Shown in pieces: positions 7,065 through 15,588 of a stretch of DNA of 20,420 nt. Below the pieces are notes generated by a model. It made no database searches and was not told where the DNA came from. It saw only the letters and a program-made list of their open reading frames with translations. The translations under genes and the position numbers were made by a program. The first letter of the stretch is position 1. Every line of letters starts with the position of its first letter. Source of the DNA: JBGPBY01 sp041481485 (GTDB lineage: Bacteria; Acidobacteriota; Terriglobia; 20CM-2-55-15); contig JBGPBY010000054.1 in assembly GCA_041481485.1 (NCBI GenBank), forward strand, positions 1 through 20,420. Reading direction: 5' to 3'.

Positions 7065-8572
7065 CGGAGTCTCGGTCCTATATGCGATCCAGACTTATCG
7101 GGTGCGGGTTACTGCTGCTGACTGCAGCCAGCGTTACTTCCGCGGCCAGCGTCCAGAATCCGCAACCGGCCGCGTTGCAGGCGGTGTCTGCTCGCCTGCA
7201 ACAACTCGCGGCCCAGACGACGCATTTCGCGACCCGCGATATCGTCGCCAACGGAGAATCGGAAAGGCGCTGGCCCGCGAACCTGATTACTGAGCAGCGG
7301 CATCTGGTTGATGAACTTCGCGCAACGGTCAACGAACGCGAGAGCCTTACCACGCTGCTCTCGCATGCGGATCCCAAAATGCGTACCCTCGCGCTCGGCG
7401 CTCTGTTCATGCGCGAAGATCCGCGTGATCTTCCGGCGATAGCGAGATTGACGACGGACTCGGAGCCGACGTTTCCGTTGCTCCGGGAATCCATGAACAG
7501 CGCGCCGGGCCCGTTACCGCTTGCACAATTTGAATCGGCGCAGTCCGTGGGTAATGTTGCGCAGGCGATGATGATGTTCTATCTCAATGCCGCGTTTCAG
7601 GAAACGGCGTTTGAGCAGTATTGGGCCGAACGCGGCGCCCGGCAGCAGACGGCCGGCTGGTTCCTGGCCAGAATGCAGCGGGCGACCCGGCAGACCACGC
7701 CTTTGCAGCCGCAGTATCAGGCAGACATCCGGCGCGTGCTCGCGGAGATCGATGCGCTTTCCCCCTCGGAACGCGCGTGGACGCTGCTGTATGTCAGTAT
7801 GGGCGTCGCGCACGACAGAGAAAGCACCCTTGTTCCCGATGCTTTTCTCGTCGCAGCTCTGAAGGCGATTGAGCCTGACTCGCTGTTGAAATTCCTGCGG
7901 CGTGAGCCGCCGACTGACGATCCCGACCTCCGGTCTGACGGCCGCTCACGCCGCCGGGAGCACTCCTTTGAGATGTGCGAATTCATTCTCGCGCACGCGC
8001 CGAACCTGTTTCGGGCGTCTGACGCGGACACCATCCTTGCGGCCGCCAATGGGTATCGTGAGCGCGACGACGCAACGATCTGGTTTGCGGCCGCGGCCCG
8101 CGTGCGTGGACTGGACAACGTGGAGAGCGCCGCAGCCACTATTAAGACGGAGATCCAACGCATTTCTCTTCGTGAGACTCTGGGCGCGCGGAACCAGGGC
8201 GTCCTGGCATTTGCGCTGTGGCAGATGCGCGGTGCCGCTGAACGGGCATTCCTCACCGACTGGATCTACACCACAATGCCATCCGCGGGATCTCCCAACG
8301 CCATCGAGTATTTCTTTCGTGACGTCGAGCATGAGGCGCGACCCGACACGAATGCGCTGCTCGCCGCGATCGTGGGAGATGTGCGATTCGAGCAGGCGGA
8401 CTGGACCGTGCTTTCGCGGATTCTCGTCATGGTCAATGCCACACTGCCGTCGCCTCTCGTCGAAACAGGTGTCATCTATGACAATCGGCCCGGCAGTGGC
8501 AGGTCGAGTTCTTCGCAGGCACTGGCGAACTGGCGGACGCTTCTGCGCCGGCACTTTGAAGGAACCCGCTGA
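7061..8572 (+). CDS. secreted HEAT-like helical hypothetical protein
   Basis: The product has 503 residues. The start at 7061 overlaps the stop of the previous gene (ATGA). ATG 7082 (MRSRLIGCGLLLLTAASVTS) gives a neater signal peptide and may be the true start. The mature part is almost entirely helical and rich in Ala, Leu and Arg, for example the HEAT-like segment ADPKMRTLALGALFMREDP near residues 103-121. I recognise no catalytic motif. HEAT-like scaffolds usually mediate protein contacts, which fits coupling to the Ig-like protein upstream, but this is inference. GC is high, so several long open frames on the other strand here are shadows. Confidence 0.75.
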   Translation: MTESRSYMRSRLIGCGLLLLTAASVTSAASVQNPQPAALQAVSARLQQLAAQTTHFATRDIVANGESERRWPANLITEQRHLVDELRATVNERESLTTLLSHADPKMRTLALGALFMREDPRDLPAIARLTTDSEPTFPLLRESMNSAPGPLPLAQFESAQSVGNVAQAMMMFYLNAAFQETAFEQYWAERGARQQTAGWFLARMQRATRQTTPLQPQYQADIRRVLAEIDALSPSERAWTLLYVSMGVAHDRESTLVPDAFLVAALKAIEPDSLLKFLRREPPTDDPDLRSDGRSRRREHSFEMCEFILAHAPNLFRASDADTILAAANGYRERDDATIWFAAAARVRGLDNVESAAATIKTEIQRISLRETLGARNQGVLAFALWQMRGAAERAFLTDWIYTTMPSAGSPNAIEYFFRDVEHEARPDTNALLAAIVGDVRFEQADWTVLSRILVMVNATLPSPLVETGVIYDNRPGSGRSSSSQALANWRTLLRRHFEGTR

Positions 8573-8758
8573 AGCCGGACGTTCTCAGGACACTGCGCGG
8601 CGCAAGATGGCAGGCTCGTCGCTGGCGGCGTGAACGACAATCTCAAGACCGGAGACATCCTCTGGGACCAAAACTGAGGCAGAAACGCTCCCAAAACGGT
8701 TGCCCATATAATCCTTAATACCCGAGGTCGAAAGTGGACCTCGTGGGCCCCCTCGTTT
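8573..8758. other. intergenic region with a perfect hairpin
   Basis: No gene is seen. CGAGGTC (8723-8729) and GACCTCG (8737-8743) form a perfect seven-base-pair stem with loop GAAAGTG, ending 15 bases before the ATG at 8759. No T-run follows, so it is not a classical terminator. It could affect translation of the next gene if that ATG is used. Confidence 0.45.
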
Positions 8759-10603
8759 ATGCTTTCAATAAATAACGCGAACCCTGTCAAGCGTACTTTC
8801 GACAAATTTCAAATGAAGCAAATAACGCTGATCGTTAGAATGCACCGAAATCGGTCGTTTGGTTCTCTCAGGGGGATTCTCAGATCACACCTTATCGTCG
8901 CTGGGCTGGTAATCGGTGCTGCGTCCTTTTATTCCCAAGGCACACTACCCGACGAGAAACCCACGGCCAGCATCAGCGGCACGGTGTTTCGAAAGGGAAC
9001 CACCGAAATCATCGCGGGAGCACATTTGGAGTTGTTGCCGTCCGAAATCGGGGCACTGGGAGATTACGATTTTAACCCTGCAATTTTGAATATGTTGAAA
9101 AGCCGGAAGCGCAGCTTTACGGCTGTCACGGACAATAAGGGAGCATATTCCATTCAGGGGTTGCCCGCTGGGGAGTATCGATTGGCCGTAGTGCGGGATG
9201 GATTTACGCGAACCGAATATCTGCAAAGTATCGGCAATGATCGCGGTGCTGTAATTCGTATCTCCGCGGGACAAAAGTTATCGGATGTTTCGATTGGCAT
9301 GACGCCCGCACCAACAATCAGCGGAACCGTGCTGGATGAGAGCGGAGTCCCAGCGGCCTACGCAACGATCGAAGCAATCGCTTTGCAATATTTCCCCGGT
9401 GGCGCTCGCCGCCTGCGTTTGGTTCAAACGGCAAACACGGACGATCTTGGTCAATTTCGGCTCTACTGGTTAAGTCCCGGAGACTACATCGTCGCTGTGG
9501 ATTATAACGGAGGCGCCCGTCATGAGATTTTTGCGGCCGTGCCCCAGGACCGGCCCAATCTTCCTTTACCCGAAGTGGATTACCCGACATTCTATTATCC
9601 AAACACACCGGACCTCTCCGCCGCTCAGGCGCTTCATATTGGAGAATCCGGTGAAACCTCAGGGATCGATTTCAGACTGAACCATGCTTCTCTGGCGACG
9701 TTGCGTGGAACCGTACAGAACCTGCCGAACAGCACCATTCCGGATAGACCGACGCAAGCCCAGATACTCCTTGCTCCGGTCCGCTTTCCCGATGGGAGCA
9801 TCTCCTATCACTATCGAGCGGATACCAATGGAAGATTCCAAATCAAAGGTGTTGCGCCCGGTTCCTATTTCATCCAGGCCGTTGGTGGCAGTTCCAATAT
9901 CAGCTTGCGCTCGCCGTCGGTTCGCGTCGAAGTGGGAAGCAAGGATGTCGACAACATCGCCGTCCCGCTATTCGCAGGAGTGAAGATCACTGGAACCGTT
10001 CAGGTGGAGGGAGTTGCCGGTCCGCCGTCATTCGACACGAGCCTGGTGCTGCCTTACTTCACTGGAGAGTTGGGACACGGCGAATTCTTTCCCAGCCGGG
10101 TTGCTCCGGATGGAACCCTGACTGATGCGATCGGATTTCCCGGGACTTTCCAGATAACGATCCTGGGATTACCCAATGGCTACTACCTGAAGCAGGCGAT
10201 ACTTGGCTCAAGAGACGTACTCGAATCTGGTCTCCACATCGAAGCTGGCAATTTGTCCCCATTAAGTCTGATTCTCGGCAAGAATACGAAAACGGTCAGC
10301 GGTACGGTGACTGGCTTCGACAATAGACCTTCTGCAGGCGCCGCAGTCGTGTTGATTCCCGCGCAAGAATTCAGAAACCGCGCAGATCGCTACGGACGAG
10401 CAACAACCGATGCTCAGGGACAATTCCACCTATCTGGAATCCCGCCAGGTCGATATTCTGCGTTGGCGTTCGACGATGTGGCCGGCAACGAATTCTATAA
10501 TCCGGATTTTCTCAATCGTTACCTGAACCGCAGCGTGGAAATCTCAGTTGGTGACATTGCCGATTCCACAGCGAACCCCAGGCTGATCATGGTGCAACGA
10601 TGA
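8759..10603 (+). CDS. large secreted CarboxypepD_reg family protein, first of a coupled pair
   Basis: The frame gives 614 residues. The first ATG has no visible ribosome-binding site. ATG 8840 (MHRNRSF...) would leave a tidier signal peptide with the hydrophobic core LIVAGLVIGAASFYS at 45-59. Domain order: a first beta-sandwich (72-180, with DNKGAYSIQGLPAGEYRLAV and DGFTRTEYLQS), a second (186-255, TDDLGQFRLYWLSPGDYIVA), a linker with YYPNTPD (279-285), a third (310-402, NGRFQIKGVAPGSYFI), a B-like unit (410-506, NGYYLKQAILGSRDVLESGL) and a last one (513-570, TDAQGQFHLSGIPPGRYSAL) ending FYNPDFLNRYLNRSVEI. It is secreted and likely binds something, but no enzyme motif is visible. It is closely related to the three similar proteins in this window. 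Confidence 0.83.
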   Translation: MLSINNANPVKRTFDKFQMKQITLIVRMHRNRSFGSLRGILRSHLIVAGLVIGAASFYSQGTLPDEKPTASISGTVFRKGTTEIIAGAHLELLPSEIGALGDYDFNPAILNMLKSRKRSFTAVTDNKGAYSIQGLPAGEYRLAVVRDGFTRTEYLQSIGNDRGAVIRISAGQKLSDVSIGMTPAPTISGTVLDESGVPAAYATIEAIALQYFPGGARRLRLVQTANTDDLGQFRLYWLSPGDYIVAVDYNGGARHEIFAAVPQDRPNLPLPEVDYPTFYYPNTPDLSAAQALHIGESGETSGIDFRLNHASLATLRGTVQNLPNSTIPDRPTQAQILLAPVRFPDGSISYHYRADTNGRFQIKGVAPGSYFIQAVGGSSNISLRSPSVRVEVGSKDVDNIAVPLFAGVKITGTVQVEGVAGPPSFDTSLVLPYFTGELGHGEFFPSRVAPDGTLTDAIGFPGTFQITILGLPNGYYLKQAILGSRDVLESGLHIEAGNLSPLSLILGKNTKTVSGTVTGFDNRPSAGAAVVLIPAQEFRNRADRYGRATTDAQGQFHLSGIPPGRYSALAFDDVAGNEFYNPDFLNRYLNRSVEISVGDIADSTANPRLIMVQR

Positions 10604-12270
10604 TCTCTTTGTTGCGAGTTCTGTTCATGATTTTGCTGGTGATGCCCATTCAGAATGCGACGGCGGACACCGACATTGAAGGCACAGTTCTGCAGGCCAA
10701 CATCCCAGGGAATGCGCCGGTTCCGAATGCTCAGATTCAACTCCAAAGGGATGGTTCGGACCCGATCTATACACGAACCGATTCCACCGGACACTTTCAG
10801 CTGAACCATATTTTGCCAGGGCAGTATCAACTAAAGGTCATGTCGGCTGGCTATGTTGCGATGGAATACGGGCAGCGTAAGGCCGGACAGCCGGGCGCAA
10901 AACTGACAGTCGCTCCAAATTCGCGCGTTATGCCTCTCGAATTCAAACTCATTCGGGCAGCGACCATCACTGGCCGAGTGAATGATAACGATGGTTTTCC
11001 AATGGCGGATGTTCCCATACAGGTATATCGCGCAGGTTATGCTGCCGATGGACGGCGAAATCTGACGCCGGTCATGTTTACACGTACCAATGATCGTGGA
11101 GACTATCGATTGTATTGGCTGACTCCGGATGAGTACTACGTCAGCGCCTCACCTTCCGCGGGACGGCAGGGACCTGCATTTACGCCAATCAACCCGAACC
11201 TGCTTGCGGAGAGGACAGGGTATCCCGGCTGGTTATATCCGGGAGTGCCGGATCTCGCACACGCAATACCCATCGTTCTCAAGGCCGGCGAGACACGAGA
11301 TGCAGTCGACTTTCGTTTTACTCAAGGCACCACAGTCAATGTCAGTGGCACGGTCGTCGATCAAAAGACTGGGAGTGGCGTCTTATCTCAACTTGCGATG
11401 ATTGCTGCCGGAGATGTACGAAGTGGCGGAGTTCTACAAAGCATTTCCGACGCCGCTGGAAAGTTTCAGTTTAGTGGAGTCGCTTCGGGAACGTATTCCA
11501 TTTCCGCAAGCTCCGATTCCGGAAACCGGGCCACCAAAACCATTGACGTCCGCGACAAGGATCTGACCAATCTCACTCTTTTGTTAGAGACCGGATTCTC
11601 CATTAAAGGACAGGTCCATCTGAGTCCGGATGATCCACCAATGAGTCTCCCACAGTTTTCGGTTGGCCTCATTTCTGGAGGCGGAACACAAATTCAGTCC
11701 GATGGGACCTTCGAGATCAAGAATGTTCGAAGCGGGAATTACACGGTTTATTCATTTCTGCCCGCGGGACTATACATACAATCGGTTCGATTTGGCCGAT
11801 CTAATGCGATGACCGATCTGTTGCCCGATCCAGGAGAGATTCGCACAGCAATGATCTTGCAGGGCGGCAAGTTTGCATCGATGACTCCGGGCCAGATTAT
11901 CGTGACACCGGAGTCAAAAGAGACGCTGGACATCGTCGTCAGTTCGGCAACCGGGATGCTGCGGGGAAATTCAATAAATGTTTCGGGGGCGCCGTTCCCC
12001 GCGGCCCGCATCGTTCTTGCGCCAGAAGAGAAGCTGCGCGGCATTCGTCCGTACTATCAGATGACTACGAGTGATCAAAATGGGACATTCTCGATTTCGG
12101 ACATTCCGCCAGGGGCGTACATAGCGTACGCCTGGGACTTTGTGGAGAATGGGGCTTATTTCAATCGCGATTTCATGCGGAAGTATGAAGGACGCGGAGT
12201 TCCTGTTCAAATTGAACCACGAACGGAGTCGACAACCCGAGTAACGGTCATTTCAGCGGATGAGCACTGA
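10600..12270 (+). CDS. large secreted CarboxypepD_reg family protein, second of a coupled pair
   Basis: The product has 556 residues. The start ATG overlaps the previous stop (ATGA), implying translational coupling. Signal peptide: MISLLRVLFMILLVMPIQNA. Beta-sandwich units: 25-117 (DSTGHFQLNHILPGQYQLKV, then SAGYVAMEYGQRKAGQPG), 120-185 (NDRGDYRLYWLTPDEYYVSA), the WLYPGVPD motif at 211-218, 245-330 (AAGKFQFSGVASGTYSI), a B-like unit 333-447 (AGLYIQSVRFG), and 452-512 (DQNGTFSISDIPPGAYIAYA). The C-terminal block is WDFVENGAYFNRDFMRKYEG, then RGVPVQI. The same block ends its three paralogues. Function unknown. The gene ends 25 bases from the stop of the convergent 12296-13399 gene. Confidence 0.85.
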   Translation: MISLLRVLFMILLVMPIQNATADTDIEGTVLQANIPGNAPVPNAQIQLQRDGSDPIYTRTDSTGHFQLNHILPGQYQLKVMSAGYVAMEYGQRKAGQPGAKLTVAPNSRVMPLEFKLIRAATITGRVNDNDGFPMADVPIQVYRAGYAADGRRNLTPVMFTRTNDRGDYRLYWLTPDEYYVSASPSAGRQGPAFTPINPNLLAERTGYPGWLYPGVPDLAHAIPIVLKAGETRDAVDFRFTQGTTVNVSGTVVDQKTGSGVLSQLAMIAAGDVRSGGVLQSISDAAGKFQFSGVASGTYSISASSDSGNRATKTIDVRDKDLTNLTLLLETGFSIKGQVHLSPDDPPMSLPQFSVGLISGGGTQIQSDGTFEIKNVRSGNYTVYSFLPAGLYIQSVRFGRSNAMTDLLPDPGEIRTAMILQGGKFASMTPGQIIVTPESKETLDIVVSSATGMLRGNSINVSGAPFPAARIVLAPEEKLRGIRPYYQMTTSDQNGTFSISDIPPGAYIAYAWDFVENGAYFNRDFMRKYEGRGVPVQIEPRTESTTRVTVISADEH

Positions 12271-12295
12271 ATTTGAGGAATTCCTGCATCAATGA

Positions 12296-13399
12296 CTAAC
12301 GAGCTCGTGAAATCATGTCGCACTGATTCTGGATCTGACCTTTACTGTAGGCCAGGTTGAAGTCCGCGATTGCGTTATGCAGTGGCAGCATCAGGGGAGG
12401 CGCTTGTAGTGCCGTGCCGCAAGGGCGCCATTCTCCCGGAGCGACCGTGCGGATGAACGTGCTGTGACTATTTATCGGAAGCGTGGCGACACTATCGTAA
12501 AACTTTTTCCAGGTTCCGTTTTCGAACAGATACTGTTCGACATTTGAAACATAAAACACATCGACAACCGCTCCATGCGCGCGGACAAAGTCGCCGAGGG
12601 CTCGTAATGCCTTCGGTCCTGCGAAATCGCCGACAACCGGAACAATGAGATTCTTCCTTTCCAGATCCTGAACGCGCCGAAAATTCTCTTCGGAAGCGAG
12701 AAAACTCCAGTTCCTGCGCTGCGAGTCCGTTGCGGTCATCAACCTCATGTAATTCGGATTACTGCCCGGCGTATTCCTGAATTGATAATTGATCGTAGTT
12801 CCGCTGTCACAGAAAGCGCGATAAACCTTAGCGATCGATTCTTCATCTCCCGGCTCCAACGAAAAATGATGCCTTTCCACAAGGGCCTTTATTGTCGTGG
12901 CGAGATTCTCTTTAAACAATGTTTCACTTGCCGGTACTCTTCCAAATGCAGTGAACAATTCATCCACGCTCGGCGTTGTCGAGAGATTGGCGGGCCGTGC
13001 GCGGCAGAATAAACGGGACAGAAAATCGGACCGGTCGTTCGAAGACTCGAAGAACGCCTTATACAGGAGCAACTCCATCGCGTTCTGACGCCGGATGTCC
13101 AGAACGAACGAAATGCCGGGCTGTATCGCTGCAATGTATGTGAAATTCTGTTCCGGGCCGACGCCAATATAAACGCCGCCGCGTTCGATCGATTGCTGAA
13201 GCCAGGGCAGGACTTCCTGATAGCGAAGTTCGTTCGAAACGTAGTTCTCGTCCTGAAATATGCCGCCGGGCTCCGACGCTTCGGATACCAGCTTCCAAAA
13301 CTCGTCGTCTGTCAGAGAGACGGGTATGGAAGATTGAACCGCCTGTCCGGCTGCAATCGCGGCAATAAGAAGACAAGCCACAGCGAAATTGAAGCGCAT
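12296..13399 (-). CDS. secreted methyltransferase-like hypothetical protein
   Basis: The product has 367 residues from ATG 13399, chosen because MRFNFAVACLLIAAIAAGQA is a clean signal peptide. The longer frame from 13516 adds 39 implausible residues. The N-terminal part (SLTDDEFWKLVSEASEPGGIF) is followed by a segment that resembles motif I of class-I methyltransferases: GVYIGVGPEQNFTYIAAIQP, then F-LDIRRQNAMELLLYKA. A second alpha/beta-looking block carries LIVPVVGDFAGPKALRALG, then VDVFYVSNVEQYLF. Family members that I recall, such as a Leptospira protein (LIC_10091), look like methyltransferase folds but need not bind S-adenosylmethionine. A signal peptide also argues against ordinary cytosolic methylation. 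A paralogue's tail lies at 3-251. Activity is unknown. Confidence 0.8.
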   Translation of the reverse strand: MRFNFAVACLLIAAIAAGQAVQSSIPVSLTDDEFWKLVSEASEPGGIFQDENYVSNELRYQEVLPWLQQSIERGGVYIGVGPEQNFTYIAAIQPGISFVLDIRRQNAMELLLYKAFFESSNDRSDFLSRLFCRARPANLSTTPSVDELFTAFGRVPASETLFKENLATTIKALVERHHFSLEPGDEESIAKVYRAFCDSGTTINYQFRNTPGSNPNYMRLMTATDSQRRNWSFLASEENFRRVQDLERKNLIVPVVGDFAGPKALRALGDFVRAHGAVVDVFYVSNVEQYLFENGTWKKFYDSVATLPINSHSTFIRTVAPGEWRPCGTALQAPPLMLPLHNAIADFNLAYSKGQIQNQCDMISRAR

Positions 13400-13572
13400 G
13401 GCACGCAGTCTAACACGCCCGCTGAAATGAATTGCCAGCACATGAATGCACTCAGCTGAGCCACGCGGCAAATAACCATTCTTACCAGACACGGACCAGA
13501 AAATCCTGCCGGACAAAGTTTGTCTTTCCTATGCTTCGAACCATTGGACCGATCTGGTGGTCATAGTCGGAG
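13400..13572. promoter_or_regulatory. divergent intergenic region
   Basis: This region separates the minus-strand methyltransferase-like gene from the plus-strand small membrane protein gene, so it should hold both promoters. An inverted repeat GACAAA-G-TTTGTC lies at 13512-13524. No clear -35/-10 pair can be called. Confidence 0.3.
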
Positions 13573-13827
13573 ATGCCTTACGCAATCGCGATCCCGATCA
13601 TTTATTTGTACTATCTCATCCGCATGTGGCGTCTGCACAGTCGAAGTATTGCGATGTTGTTTTTGGGTCTTTGGGGCGTGGTGATATTGGGATTTCCCCT
13701 GTTGCATTTGCCGGTGCTTGCGTCGCCGCTTACTGAGATTGGGCTTGGAATTATTCTAATTCTGATCGACCGCTACAAAACCGGAGAGGCCTTCGGCTTG
13801 AAATCGCGACAACGGGGCTCGTGGTGA
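13573..13827 (+). CDS. small membrane protein, function unknown
   Basis: The product has 84 residues. Hydrophobic spans lie near residues 4-17 (AIAIPIIYLYYLIR), 26-49 (AMLFLGLWGVVILGFPLL) and 51-65 (TEIGLGIILILI), with a basic tail (KSRQRGSW). This suggests two or three transmembrane helices. GGAG is very close to the ATG (one base between), so initiation may be weak. Composition, with strong hydrophobic periodicity, favours a real gene over a random frame. No family is recognised. Confidence 0.5.
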   Translation: MPYAIAIPIIYLYYLIRMWRLHSRSIAMLFLGLWGVVILGFPLLHLPVLASPLTEIGLGIILILIDRYKTGEAFGLKSRQRGSW

Positions 13828-13950
13828 CCGACGATGGTTGTTCAGTGGCGCGCGTTCATGGTCATGGACGCCTGCATTTCGTGAATACGACCTTTGAGAA
13901 AGCGGATTAGATGGAACGCCGGGGGGCCAGCTTGGCCAGCGGTCGGCCAG

Positions 13951-15588
13951 TTACTCGATAACTTTTATCGTCTGACTGACTTTCCCGTTTTCTTCAATGG
14001 TGACAGGCACCCCGAGCTCTTCGAACGGACGCAGTGCATCGGCGTTCTGCCAGGCGTTAGCTTCAATGTCCTGCCAGGCGAAAAGCTTGTAGGAACCGGG
14101 AGCGATGTTGGTGAGAGCGGCGCGGCCGGCGGAGTCGGTCGTCGCGATTCGATACAGATCGAAGCGCTGCCGAGTCTCTTCCGACGGAATCAAAACCACT
14201 GTCGCTGCTGCGGCCGGCCGCCTGCTTTCATCCACAGCGACCGCGTCGAGAGATCCAGTGGTCGGACTCAACACGATCTCCAATCGATCGGAGACCGTGC
14301 CATCGATGTGCAAGAGAGAATTCAGCGCGTCGCGTGCTCCCAACCGCGCGGACCGAACGTAGAGGTTTGCAGGAAGCCCGTTTAGTACGAGCCGGTAGTC
14401 GCCCGCCAAAAGACGCATGACAGAGAAGGAGCCGTCTGCGGCAGCAGGATTGATCTGGATACCGACGGCGCTGTTTGTTCCTCGCAACTGGACCCGAACA
14501 GCAGCCGGCACAGTCGCACTATCCTGCACGATTCGTCCTTTGAGTTCGATCACGGGCTGCATGGTGAGATGGAGGTTTTCAACGTTCTCGTTGCCGACGG
14601 TGATCCGTAAGTAACCCCCTTTGTCTGCAATCGTGCCTCCGTTCAAGCCGATGAGGTCATATACGCCCGGAAGTACGGCCCCGAAATCAAACGCATTTCG
14701 ATTCTGAGCGAGCAGACTCGTTCGGATCGATTCAGTGGAATTCACTCGTGTCAAAGTCGCCGATGCGAGTGGTGCGGCCTGGCCTGCTTCGTCGACGACC
14801 AGACCTCGTACGCCAAAGGTCCGTGTCCTGATTGTGCGAAGGTCCGGCGCGCGGAAATTGGTTCCCGGCCTGAGATCGATTGCTGTGGCGGCTGCCGCGT
14901 CGGTTGTGCCCGGTAAATACACCGTAAGGTCGGTGCTTGCGTCGAGTGCTCTTGGGTCGATCCAGTTGCCGGTCGCGAGGGTGTTCTGCAGTGAGCTGTT
15001 CGAGAAGCCGTTGCCCGACGGAATGGTGAGCGTTCCGCCCTGGATGTACGGCGTGGGCACGGGTGTTGCGCTGAGAAAGTAATTTCCAGGAGGAAGGCCA
15101 AACAATCGATATTCGCCCCGGTCGTCGGTCTGTACAGACTGTACGGCCTGAAGACTGCGTTCTCCGTTTTGATAGGCGGGCTTCAGCGCTTTGACGGTCG
15201 CGTTGACAACCGGATCGTTCGCTGCGTTGACGACCTTGCCATAGATTGCGGACGTCGCGGTGAGCGGAACCGAGATGCCGTTAGCGGTCTTCCCCCCAGT
15301 GATCTCAAACGGCACACCGGCCTTGCCGGGAGCGCGCTGACCGTACTCGGCCCGAACAAAACCATCGTGCTCGAAGAAGAGTCGATAGCTTCCGGACGCA
15401 AGACCATCGATCCGAAACCGTCCGTCGCCGTCCGACACAGCGGTTTTCGAATCCTTTAGCAAGCCGCCAACCGGAACAGCCACAATCTGCGTCTGTGAAA
15501 GTGGCCGCTGATCTAAGGCCTGGACGACGGTTCCGTCGATCGACGACGTGCCTTGAAGAAGCAGAAGTGAAAGCAGCAGTCCGTTCAT
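13951..15588 (-). CDS. large secreted CarboxypepD_reg family protein, downstream of a coupled pair
   Basis: The product has 545 residues with a short signal peptide (MNGLLLSLLLLQGTSS). Its first domain shows DGDGRFRIDGLASGSYRLFF, then DGFVRAEYGQRAPGKAG (about residues 76-92). The second carries TDDRGEYRLFGLPPGNYFLS. The middle has YLPGTTDAAAATAIDLRPG. A B-like unit has LYVRSARLGARDALNSLLHI. The last domain has ATTDSAGRAALTNIAPGSYK, and the C-terminal block is FAWQDIEANAWQNADALRPF, then EELGVPVTI. Its ATG overlaps the upstream gene's TGA (ATGA), so the pair is translationally coupled. It is clearly a duplicate of the 560-residue partner. Function is unknown; a secreted binding role is likely. 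Confidence 0.85.
   Translation of the reverse strand: MNGLLLSLLLLQGTSSIDGTVVQALDQRPLSQTQIVAVPVGGLLKDSKTAVSDGDGRFRIDGLASGSYRLFFEHDGFVRAEYGQRAPGKAGVPFEITGGKTANGISVPLTATSAIYGKVVNAANDPVVNATVKALKPAYQNGERSLQAVQSVQTDDRGEYRLFGLPPGNYFLSATPVPTPYIQGGTLTIPSGNGFSNSSLQNTLATGNWIDPRALDASTDLTVYLPGTTDAAAATAIDLRPGTNFRAPDLRTIRTRTFGVRGLVVDEAGQAAPLASATLTRVNSTESIRTSLLAQNRNAFDFGAVLPGVYDLIGLNGGTIADKGGYLRITVGNENVENLHLTMQPVIELKGRIVQDSATVPAAVRVQLRGTNSAVGIQINPAAADGSFSVMRLLAGDYRLVLNGLPANLYVRSARLGARDALNSLLHIDGTVSDRLEIVLSPTTGSLDAVAVDESRRPAAAATVVLIPSEETRQRFDLYRIATTDSAGRAALTNIAPGSYKLFAWQDIEANAWQNADALRPFEELGVPVTIEENGKVSQTIKVIE

Noticed and set aside
7902..8633. 243-residue plus-strand frame overlapping the HEAT-like gene
   Set aside because: Same strand, shifted frame, with many Arg, Ser and Cys residues and no domain. 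The 503-residue frame has a signal peptide and plausible helices.
13828..13950. Bidirectional terminator between the small membrane protein gene and the 545-aa gene
   Set aside because: TGGCC/GGCCA pairings near 13,928-13,948 form only a weak five-base-pair stem without a T-run on either strand.
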